A stretch of 36,463 bases of DNA from Lichenifustis flavocetrariae (GTDB taxonomy: Bacteria; Pseudomonadota; Alphaproteobacteria; Rhizobiales; Beijerinckiaceae): contig NZ_JAMOIM010000045.1 of the NCBI RefSeq assembly GCF_026130545.1, forward strand, positions 1-36,463, in the 5' to 3' direction. The notes beneath the pieces are model-generated. The model was not told the DNA's origin. It saw only the letters and a list, made by a program, of their open reading frames with translations, and made no database searches. Below, piece after piece: positions 1-6,586 of the stretch (its first letter is position 1; each line of letters starts with the position of its first letter). Both the position numbers and the translations under genes were made by a program.

Positions 1-2
1 GT

Positions 3-1064
3 GCGGCCTACGGTCAGAAAGGCGACCTTGATCGGGCGATTGCCGACTACACCGCCGCGATCGGGCTCGATCCCGGCCATGCTGACGCCTACTATAATCG
101 GGGCGCGGCCTATGTTCAAAAAGGCGACTTTGACCGGGCGATTGCCGACTACAGCGCCGCGATCGGGCTCAACCCTGGCCATGCTAACGCCTTCTATAAT
201 CGGGGCGCGGCCTATGGCAACAAAGGCGACCTCAACCGGGCGATTGCCGACTTTGACACCGCGATTGGGCTCGATCCCGGCAATGCCGGCGTCTTAACAA
301 ATCGATCTATTGCCTATTACGAAAAGGGTCAGAATGATCAATCTCTGCTAGATTACAGAGCCGCTATTGTAATAAATAAATACGATGCTAAAGCTCTGTT
401 TGTAATGGCAGAATTGCTAGCTAAGAACAAAATTATAAATTTATCGATTGATGCATTTAGTAGAGCCGTTTCATTAAATCCGATTTATATTGAAAATTAT
501 CAAACATTAAAGCAATATTTTGGATTGGATAGTGACAATATTTGCGACGCCCTAGAGGAAGAACTTACCCGCATCTATGAGAATTACGCTAAAGTAATTG
601 GGTATGATGCGGTTAGAACGGTTTTCGCGAGGCATGCGTCGGCCGGAAGCGAAGGTGCCTTTGAATCGGGCATGCCGGGCTATGACAGAGCAGTTGAAGT
701 CTCAGAACTAACAACGACCGTTGCGCCGAAGCTTTGGAAAAATAGATCGAAAGATAATGCGTCCACTCCGATTGAGTTCATCCAAGCCAACTATGGGCAG
801 ATGCGCGATGACGAATGGCACCATGCCGGTCTGACACGTTCGGATTTGAAACGCGATCCTGAACTCTATGCAGCCTATGCGACCTGGATTGGTCGCCATC
901 CCGACGAGGCGTTGACATTTGCGTCTGGCGGCAGGAACCCCGGCCTGCCACGGATTGATGATCCAGCAGAAGCGATCGAACGGCGTCGCCAAAGCACTCG
1001 TGAGGCCAATCAACGATATCGAGAGAAGCTCAAAGCTGACAAAATGTCGCATCAGCCCCGGTGA
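3..1064 (+). CDS. TPR-repeat protein, C-terminal part (gene continues from right end of window)
   Basis: This reading frame is open from the left edge, so the gene is partial here. It begins with near-identical 34-residue tetratricopeptide repeats (NRGAAY..KGD.DRAIADY..AIGLDPG) in exact 102-bp phase with the repeats at the right edge. The last near-perfect unit starts at base 198; a diverged one starts near 300. After that the DNA turns AT-rich (about 300-560) and encodes a non-repeat region, followed by a charged C-terminal tail rich in Arg and Glu that ends at a TGA. TPR arrays bind peptides or proteins; the partner is unknown. Joined across the 68-bp overlap with 34805-36463, the protein would be about 884 residues. 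The tail resembles nothing I recognise. Confidence 0.8.
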   Translation, partial: AAYGQKGDLDRAIADYTAAIGLDPGHADAYYNRGAAYVQKGDFDRAIADYSAAIGLNPGHANAFYNRGAAYGNKGDLNRAIADFDTAIGLDPGNAGVLTNRSIAYYEKGQNDQSLLDYRAAIVINKYDAKALFVMAELLAKNKIINLSIDAFSRAVSLNPIYIENYQTLKQYFGLDSDNICDALEEELTRIYENYAKVIGYDAVRTVFARHASAGSEGAFESGMPGYDRAVEVSELTTTVAPKLWKNRSKDNASTPIEFIQANYGQMRDDEWHHAGLTRSDLKRDPELYAAYATWIGRHPDEALTFASGGRNPGLPRIDDPAEAIERRRQSTREANQRYREKLKADKMSHQPR

Positions 1065-1114
1065 CAATCAAACATATCTTTGATTGACGACATCTCAGTC
1101 TGCTGTGAAGGTGT

Positions 1115-1146
1115 CACTCGCTAAGTCCATTTCGGACTAGCGAGTG
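1115..1146. promoter_or_regulatory. Hairpin upstream of small ORF
   Basis: CACTCGCTAAGTCC is followed, after a five-base loop, by GGACTAGCGAGTG, its reverse complement apart from one missing base. It lies 13 bases before a 51-codon ORF and has no T-run, so it looks more like a leader structure or operator than a terminator. Its function is inferred only from position. Confidence 0.45.
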
Positions 1147-1159
1147 GAGACATCCAGCC

Positions 1160-1315
1160 ATGTCAAACGCATCCAAAGCAGGTGCTTCTGCAGCTGCAAA
1201 CGGCGGCGTCGCAGCGCCGCGCTTTCCGACACATCAGCAGCAGAACCAAGCAGATGCCGCATTTAACCGCGTGAGGAACCCACCGCCGCCGCCTCCTGCC
1301 ACCAAGACGCGCTGA
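1160..1315 (+). CDS. Small protein, 51 aa, QQQ/FN motif
   Basis: This short ORF encodes MSNASKAGASAAANGG, then APRFPTHQQQNQADAAFNRV, then a run of six prolines and a basic end. A GGAG sequence lies about ten bases before the ATG. The central motif QQQ..DAxFNxVxN recurs in the 35-codon ORF at 1695-1802, which suggests two members of one microprotein family. It has no signal peptide or membrane segment and is probably disordered. Both ORFs are followed by a GGGACGGC-containing hairpin. Function is unknown. Coding status rests on the shared motif and the ribosome site; it could be chance in GC-rich DNA. Confidence 0.45.
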   Translation: MSNASKAGASAAANGGVAAPRFPTHQQQNQADAAFNRVRNPPPPPPATKTR

Positions 1316-1326
1316 AACAGCACCGT

Positions 1327-1355
1327 CCAGGGACGGCGGCATACGCCGCCCCTGG
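1327..1355 (+). terminator. GC-rich hairpin after small ORF
   Basis: CCAGGGACGGCGGC pairs imperfectly with GCCGCCCCTGG around an ATAC loop, just after the stop codon of the preceding ORF. There is no clear T-run. A related hairpin containing GGGACGGC follows the paralogous small ORF at 1818-1841. Confidence 0.4.
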
Positions 1356-1388
1356 TCTTAGCTGATCGACAGCGGAGGAGGCTCGTCC

Positions 1389-1604
1389 ATGTCAATGAAA
1401 CTTGATGCTCCTCCCTGCAAACGCTGGGAGCTTTGCCGCCTACTTCGTCCGAAAGGCGTGTGCCCTTTTAGCAGACGCGATCTCTACGAAGGTCAACCGC
1501 CTACTTCTCACATTGGCTGGCATCCCCTCGATGACTCAGTCGGCGAAGAAGAAGAATGCGACGAGTATTTCGATCAAACAGACGATCGGCGACCCGTCCC
1601 GTAA
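1389..1604 (+). CDS. Hypothetical small protein, 71 aa, Cys-containing with acidic tail
   Basis: A strong Shine-Dalgarno sequence (GGAGGAGG) sits eight bases before the ATG, the best ribosome site in this stretch. The product has three cysteines near the N-terminus (PPCKRWELC, GVCPF) and one in a very acidic C-terminal third (EEEECDEYFDQTDD). I see no signal peptide or membrane segment and do not recognise a family. An overlapping ORF in another frame (1402-1698) lacks a ribosome site and was not chosen. The gene lies between two apparent paralogous microprotein ORFs and may share their transcript. Confidence 0.45.
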   Translation: MSMKLDAPPCKRWELCRLLRPKGVCPFSRRDLYEGQPPTSHIGWHPLDDSVGEEEECDEYFDQTDDRRPVP

Positions 1605-1694
1605 CTGGCGAACACAACACCCCGCTGACCGCCTCAATCGCGAGGCGATCAATCATTCCTGCGTCCTTCTTTTCGGTCAAAAGGAGTTTTGCAG

Positions 1695-1802
1695 ATGAAT
1701 CCCTGCCCTGAATTCAACCAGCAGCAGCGCGACGCCGGATTCAACCACGTCAACAACGCGCCGCGCCTCCAGCTTGAGCCCAAAAACACCGCGCGCCGTT
1801 GA
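1695..1802 (+). CDS. Small protein, 35 aa, paralogue of 1160-1315
   Basis: AGGAG lies eight bases before the ATG. The product begins MNPCPEFNQQQRDAGFNHV and shares QQQ.DAxFNxVxN with the 51-aa ORF upstream. It stops at a TGA 15 bases before a perfect 9-bp stem-loop. Function is unknown. The repeated arrangement (microprotein, then GGGACGGC hairpin) argues that this is a real duplicated unit rather than a chance ORF, but no family is recognised. Confidence 0.45.
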   Translation: MNPCPEFNQQQRDAGFNHVNNAPRLQLEPKNTARR

Positions 1803-1817
1803 GCTACGCCATCGCTT

Positions 1818-1841
1818 AGGGACGGCGGCCCTGCCGTCCCT
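1818..1841 (+). terminator. Perfect 9-bp stem-loop
   Basis: AGGGACGGC pairs perfectly with GCCGTCCCT around a six-base loop. It stands between the 35-codon ORF and the next gene. The trailing bases are not a T-run, so it may be a terminator, an mRNA-stabilising structure or a processing site. Confidence 0.45.
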
Positions 1842-1870
1842 ACTTTCAACATCGAGACAGAGGCCCCGCC

Positions 1871-2698
1871 ATGAACGAGCAGTCCAACCCCTCACAATTC
1901 AAGAGTTTCGGCGCACAGCCGCCCGGCCCGTCCGGCCTTCGCCACCTCGCCCCCTGGGTGAAGGTTATCGCCGGTGGCGGTGTCGCCGCCGCCGTGACCT
2001 TCTATGCCCTCCAAGTCGGATTACCCGACGGTTGGCGGCCGTCGAGCGTCGCGGGCGACGCGGCTGGCGATACGGTCCGCCATGAGATCGAAGCCATGAA
2101 AGAGGCCAAGATCGACATGGAGCGGCGCATTGCGGACGCCACCGCTCAGGCAAACGCCAAGGCCCAGGCGGACCTCATCGCCATCCAGGTCGCCGCCAAC
2201 GAGCGCACCGCCGATCTTGCGGGTGAAACCGACATGGCGACCTTGGCCGACGTCGCCTGCATTGGCGCGCGGATCGTTTCCAGCCTGACCCAGCCGCAAG
2301 GTTGGGGCCGTAACGCCTCGGACGATTTCTATTACGCGGCGCAGAAGACCGGCGCGGCGACGTGCGGCATGGGTAATGCACTCCGCCAGGACATCACGCG
2401 CAGCCAGCTCGACGTCATCCGCCAAGCAGCGGCCGAACGCGGCGCGCCGATGAACGACGGCGCGGTGCGGACGGTCTCAACGCCCATTGCTCCCACTGCG
2501 TCGCCTTCGCCGATCCCGACCGTTGCGCACCGGGTGCTGACCGTGGAGGAGCACCGCCAACTCAAGGCATATGCCGAGCGTCAATCGAACGCTGTTCTGC
2601 AGCAGTTCGTGGAGGGGATCGACACCGTTCACTATGGCCTGACGCCGGAATGGTACGACCGGGTTGCCGATTATCGTGACGCACATCCCGAAACCTAA
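1871..2698 (+). CDS. Hypothetical single-pass membrane protein next to coupling ATPase
   Basis: The 275-residue product has a proline-rich N-terminus and one clear membrane segment at about residues 28-50 (WVKVIAGGGVAAAVTFYALQ). A charged, probably coiled region follows at 65-115 (EIEAMKEAKIDMERRIADA, AQANAKAQADL), then a mixed C-terminal domain with two cysteines. The protein should be anchored in the inner membrane by its N-terminus, with most of it on one side. It converges with the TraG-like gene, whose stop codon overlaps its own by four bases. Because that ATPase lacks its own membrane segments, this protein could anchor or assist it, but that is inference from position. No family is recognised. 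Confidence 0.65.
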   Translation: MNEQSNPSQFKSFGAQPPGPSGLRHLAPWVKVIAGGGVAAAVTFYALQVGLPDGWRPSSVAGDAAGDTVRHEIEAMKEAKIDMERRIADATAQANAKAQADLIAIQVAANERTADLAGETDMATLADVACIGARIVSSLTQPQGWGRNASDDFYYAAQKTGAATCGMGNALRQDITRSQLDVIRQAAAERGAPMNDGAVRTVSTPIAPTASPSPIPTVAHRVLTVEEHRQLKAYAERQSNAVLQQFVEGIDTVHYGLTPEWYDRVADYRDAHPET

Positions 2699-4416
2699 GC
2701 CCGCTTGCCGACGCTCTCCCGCTCTTCCCGCTCCGCGCGTTTCGTGCGGGGCGGCTTTTGGCCTTCGATGGTACCAAAAAGGCCACCAAATAAGCCGTCA
2801 TCCTCCTCGCTGTGATGGACGCAACGATGCAAGGCGCAAGGCGGCTTGTCGGGGATCATCACCAGGATGTTGCCGCGCTCCCGGCTGAACGCCTGAACGA
2901 TCTCGCTGGCATGCATCAGCGGCACACGCTGGATTTGTTCGCCTTTCGATTGGCCGCCGCCTTTGCTTTGGTTGGTGGACTCGGTGTTATTCGACTGGCC
3001 GCCGACGAGCGCCATCATCGGGTCGCCGCGCGATCCGCCAACCGCGTCCTGCCAGGTCTCGTTGGCGCTCTCGACGATCCGCACGACTTCGGTTTCGCCG
3101 AGGCGGGCGGCGATGTGATCCGTCGTGGTCAGGTCGGTGTTGCCAAAGAAGGTCAGCAACCCGGCATTGCCCATGAAAGTTTCCCAACCGTCCTTATAGT
3201 CGCGCTTAAGCTGAGTGAGGTCCTGAATGATGGGCCACAGCTTCACGCCGAAACTGGCAATCTGCCCGGCCGCCTTCTCGACTGTCTCCATGGTGCCGAG
3301 TGCGGCGAACTCATCGAGACAGAACAGCACGCGGTGCTGCCCGTCGCGCAGCGGCCCTGTCCGTTCCATGGCGTCCATGGCGAGCGTGACGAACATCCGG
3401 AGCCATCGCCCATGCGTCGCCAGGCGTGTCGCCGGCAGGCACAGATAGACCGTGATGCGCTTCGCTTTCAGGTCTTCCAGCCGGAACGACGACGCCGACA
3501 GGACGCGGGCCATCTGCTCGCCTTCCAAGAACGCGGTCTGCGTGGCGATCGTCGAGATGATCGAGTTCAACTCCTTCGCCTGCGTCCCCTGCATCGCCTC
3601 GCCGGTCCGGCCGATCAGGTCGATGCCGTGTTCCGCCATGGCAACCCACAGCGCATTCAGCGCCGCCTCGCCCTTCGTCACGATGCGACGCACCGTGACG
3701 AGGTTTTTACTGGCCGGCGGCTCTGTAGCCGCGACCCACATGACAAGCACCGTCAGCAATGCCCGCGCGGCTTGCGTCCAATGCGCCCCGTCGCCGTCCG
3801 ATTGGATGATGAGCGCGTCCGCGAGCTGATAGGCGAGATCGGCGCCCTCGCCCGTCGCGGGATCGAGATCGGCCAGGGGGTTGAAGCCGGCAAAGGCATG
3901 TTGCCGCGCGTCGCCTGTCACCCGGCTGAACGGATCGAGCGCGTACACCTCGCCCTCGCCCGGTGTCAGCGGCACCGACCAGTCCGACCCGCCGGCCGAT
4001 CGGCGCGATGCCGTCAGCGTCGCCAGTTCCCCCTTGGGATCGATGACCAAGGCGCTTCCAGGCCAGAACAGCAGGTTTGGCACGATCAGCGAGACGCCCT
4101 TGCCGGCGCGGCTTCCCGCGACGGTCAGGACGTGCCGGTCATCGTCGTGGCCGTAATAACGGCCCTTATGGTCGCGGCCGACAAGGAACATTCCCGGCTT
4201 CCACTCGCCGAATTTTGGGCCGTCCGGCCGGCTCTGAAACTCCGCCATTTCGTCGGCAGACGGCCAACGGCCCAAGGCGCTCGGCTTGTGCCGGTCGCCA
4301 TCCGGCAGGCCGCGCGGAAAACCTTCAGTTGCATCGCGCTCGTGCCGGGGCCGCGTATCCGCGACCGCCGGGGCCGCTGGCGCTGCGCTGCCGCGCTTGC
4401 CGGTCCACCATGCCAT
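2695..4416 (-). CDS. VirD4/TraG-like conjugative coupling ATPase, soluble form
   Basis: This is a type IV coupling protein of the VirD4/TraG/TraD family, which brings the relaxase-DNA complex to a conjugation channel. The 573-residue product has a Walker A motif at about 101-108 (GSRAGKGVS), the family motif VIDPKGE at 124-130, and Walker B LFCLDEFAALG near 363-373. Family members normally start with two membrane helices; none is present here. The ATG at 4416 was chosen because GGGGAGG precedes it and MAWWTGKRG is a plausible start; a longer frame reaches 4539 but adds no convincing helix. It is divergent from the MobQ relaxase across an oriT-like region. No VirB channel genes are in the window. 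Confidence 0.9.
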   Translation of the reverse strand: MAWWTGKRGSAAPAAPAVADTRPRHERDATEGFPRGLPDGDRHKPSALGRWPSADEMAEFQSRPDGPKFGEWKPGMFLVGRDHKGRYYGHDDDRHVLTVAGSRAGKGVSLIVPNLLFWPGSALVIDPKGELATLTASRRSAGGSDWSVPLTPGEGEVYALDPFSRVTGDARQHAFAGFNPLADLDPATGEGADLAYQLADALIIQSDGDGAHWTQAARALLTVLVMWVAATEPPASKNLVTVRRIVTKGEAALNALWVAMAEHGIDLIGRTGEAMQGTQAKELNSIISTIATQTAFLEGEQMARVLSASSFRLEDLKAKRITVYLCLPATRLATHGRWLRMFVTLAMDAMERTGPLRDGQHRVLFCLDEFAALGTMETVEKAAGQIASFGVKLWPIIQDLTQLKRDYKDGWETFMGNAGLLTFFGNTDLTTTDHIAARLGETEVVRIVESANETWQDAVGGSRGDPMMALVGGQSNNTESTNQSKGGGQSKGEQIQRVPLMHASEIVQAFSRERGNILVMIPDKPPCALHRCVHHSEEDDGLFGGLFGTIEGQKPPRTKRAEREERESVGKRA

Positions 4417-4532
4417 TGGCCTGCCTCCCCTGCCCCGGCCGGGGGTGCCGCCCTGCGGGCTATGCCGGCTGGCGCCGTCATTGTAGCCGGCGCCGCAGCG
4501 CCTGTCCCTCGCGCACGCGAGAAACCAGCAAT

Positions 4533-4629
4533 GGCGCACTTAACCAGAATTACATCGGGGCCGGTCATGGAAGGTCATGCCCTGCAAGGTCGTCCAAGAT
4601 GGCCGAACTTGCTCCCGATGCAATTCTGG
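4533..4629. other. Candidate origin of transfer (oriT), IncQ-like nic sequence
   Basis: On the minus strand, TTAAGTGCGCC lies at 4533-4543. It contains TAAGTGCGCC, which matches the core of the IncQ/RSF1010 nic region as I know it (TAAGTGCGCCCT). Immediately next to it is CCAGAATTACATCGGG (4544-4559), repeated in inverted orientation with one mismatch at 4614-4629 (CCCGATGCAATTCTGG). The site lies between the coupling ATPase and a MobQ relaxase, where oriT is expected. Nicking has not been shown; the match and position are the evidence. Confidence 0.55.
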
Positions 4630-4742
4630 CCGTTCCTTCGTCACTGCGCGCCCTGCGGGGGTGGGCCGACTATGGCCGGCGGCTGCGAAGTCGCAGCGAT
4701 GCGCGTCCGAAGGAGACGCACATATCAGTTGAGGAGGCGGCA

Positions 4743-5975
4743 GTGCGCATCCTCGAATTGACCGCCCATGTTCAGCATTTCAGCCGGGCAGAGGGCCGGT
4801 CCGCGACTGCCGCCGCCGCCTATCGAGCGTGCGCCCGGATCGCCTGCGAACGGGAAAGCCGCGTTCATGACTACCGGGGCAAGGCCGGGTTGGAAGCGAC
4901 CGGAATCGTTCTGCCAGCCGTAGCACCGGCATGGGCTTCGGACCGCGCACGGTTGTGGAACGCCGCCGAGCTGCGCGAACGCAACGGAGCGCGCGGTACC
5001 AATGCCGGGGCCTGGAAGCATGAGGCCATGGTGGCCCGTGAAATCCTCTTCGGGTTTCCGGCCGAGCTGTCACCGACCGGCCGCGTCGCGCTCGTGGACC
5101 GGATCGCGCGGCATCTGGTCGACGCGCATGGCGTCGCGGTCGATTGGGCCATCCACGCACCGGGCAAGATGGGCGATCAGCGCAACCACCATTGCCACAT
5201 GATGTTCACCACCCGCCGCATGACCGCGACCGGCCTTGCCGCCAAAACCCGCGAATGGAACAGCCGGGAAGGCGGCGGCCGGACCGTCGCGGCGATCCGC
5301 GCGACCCTGGCCGCGATGATGAACGAGGCTCTTGCCGGCGAGGGCGTCACCACGGTCCATGTCGAGCATCGCAGCTTAAAGGCGCGCGGCATCGGCCGGA
5401 TGCCGACGAAGCACATGGGACCAGGCAAAACGAATGCCGGTCGCAAGCGGCAGGCGCGCGAGCGATCGGCATGGGAGCGCCAGCATCGCCACGACCAGGC
5501 CGCGCGGCATGACCAGGAGCGTGCCAGCCAGACCCGCGACCGCGCCGCGCGCGGCGTGTCGCGAAGCCGCGATATCGACCAGCGAGAAGCGCAGGCGATC
5601 GAGCAGGCCAGGACGACACCGGAGACGACGACCACACAGCCGCAGCCGGGACGCCTGAAACGCCTAGTGCGCGCGATAACCGGCCGGGCCGATCGGCAGC
5701 ACGAACCAACCGCCCCCGCCCGCGTCGATCTCGAGCGCGACGTGCGGGCGACCTACCAGGCCGAACGCGAGCGCATGACAGCGGACCATCAGCGCGACGC
5801 GAAGGCCCTCGACGACCGGCACCGGTCGGAAGATCGGCAGCTCGATCGCGCCGCCCTCGCCCGCGCCGATCGTGACCGCGTGCAGGAGGTGCAGGAACGG
5901 CAGGGACATTCGGCCGGCCGAGACCATGACCGGACGCATGCGCGTGACGAACACGAGCGCGGGCATCGGCCGTAG
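4743..5975 (+). CDS. mobA: MobA/MobL (MobQ) family relaxase
   Basis: This relaxase would nick oriT and stay bound to the 5' end during transfer. A GTG start at 4743 was chosen because GAGGAGG precedes it and the product then begins as the family does (ILELTAHVQHFSRAEGRSA). Tyr27 in AAAAYRAC matches the position of the catalytic tyrosine in RSF1010 MobA. The metal-binding three-histidine motif is visible as H138, H150 and H152 in HAPGKMGDQRNHHCH. After about residue 240 the protein is Arg/Glu/Gln-rich and probably coiled coil, with no primase or helicase domain. An upstream ATG at 4599 is possible but poorly supported. The length, 410 residues, suits a compact mobilization relaxase. Confidence 0.9.
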   Translation: MRILELTAHVQHFSRAEGRSATAAAAYRACARIACERESRVHDYRGKAGLEATGIVLPAVAPAWASDRARLWNAAELRERNGARGTNAGAWKHEAMVAREILFGFPAELSPTGRVALVDRIARHLVDAHGVAVDWAIHAPGKMGDQRNHHCHMMFTTRRMTATGLAAKTREWNSREGGGRTVAAIRATLAAMMNEALAGEGVTTVHVEHRSLKARGIGRMPTKHMGPGKTNAGRKRQARERSAWERQHRHDQAARHDQERASQTRDRAARGVSRSRDIDQREAQAIEQARTTPETTTTQPQPGRLKRLVRAITGRADRQHEPTAPARVDLERDVRATYQAERERMTADHQRDAKALDDRHRSEDRQLDRAALARADRDRVQEVQERQGHSAGRDHDRTHARDEHERGHRP

Positions 5976-6229
5976 CAACTCAGCCGCCGAACTATGAACA
6001 GGGTCGTTGCAGTTCAACTCCTCAATACATGGCTATAAATCATTCCATTCACCGGATATATTATCACGTCTTTTCCGTTTATTAGGGTATGTTGTCCTAT
6101 ATTATGGAATGGGCGTAGCCAGATGTGTTTTTGTTGCTCAAAAACTCTGGCCAAGAGGGGCGCCGGCCCCTCTTGGAACACCCCAGGCGACCGCCCCAGC
6201 CACGCGGGAGCCGGTCAGGAAGGATCGGC
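5976..6229 (+). promoter_or_regulatory. AT-rich intergenic region with perfect 11-bp hairpin; possible second oriT
   Basis: The first half is AT-rich compared with its neighbours and probably holds promoters. At 6151-6176, CCAAGAGGGGC pairs perfectly with GCCCCTCTTGG around a GCCG loop, followed by AACACCCC. The hairpin sits 54 bases before the MobC-like gene that precedes the second relaxase. That makes it a candidate oriT or terminator; I cannot decide between them from sequence alone. Confidence 0.4.
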
Positions 6230-6586
6230 ATGGCACGACCGCGACTGGCACCCGAGGATCGGCGGGGCCATCCCACCGGCATCCGGCTCAACCTGGCCGA
6301 GGAGGCGAAGATCGACGCCGCCGCCTCGGCCTATGGCCTCAGCCGGGCCGATTATCTGCGGCGGCGCGGCCTCAATCATCGCCTGCCCTCGACCGTCGCC
6401 CTGGCCCACAGCGAAGCGCTACTAGCAACCGCCCTGCTACGCCTTGGCGTCAATCTCAACCAGATCGCGCATCATATGAACGCCGGGCGTGCCGCGCCCC
6501 ATGCCGAGCTGGACGCCCTGATCGCCCGCATCAACGAATGCCTGGATCAGCTCTATGATCCCGGCCCTGACGGAGCTGGGGCGTAG
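6230..6586 (+). CDS. mobC: MobC-like plasmid mobilization accessory protein
   Basis: The 118-residue product starts at an ATG preceded by AGGAAGGA. It has an N-terminal stretch of ribbon-helix-helix type (IRLNLAEEAKIDAAASAYGL, then YLRRRGL) and the typical MobC signature LLRLGVNLNQIAHHMN. MobC proteins help the relaxase open the DNA at oriT and often regulate the mob operon. Its 3' end overlaps the start of the downstream relaxase by 32 bases in another frame, which implies translational coupling. An upstream ATG at 6125 would add 35 residues encoded across the hairpin and is unlikely. Confidence 0.85.
   Translation: MARPRLAPEDRRGHPTGIRLNLAEEAKIDAAASAYGLSRADYLRRRGLNHRLPSTVALAHSEALLATALLRLGVNLNQIAHHMNAGRAAPHAELDALIARINECLDQLYDPGPDGAGA

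Noticed and set aside
1-297. ORF on the plus strand starting at base 1 (GTG)
   Set aside because: It is an out-of-frame shadow of the TPR repeats; the correct frame starts at base 3 and gives NRGAAY..KGDxDRAIADY units.
2812-4761. Long plus-strand ORF antisense to the coupling ATPase
   Set aside because: The minus strand encodes clear Walker motifs and family motifs; the plus frame is rich in Arg/His/Gly and shows no domain.
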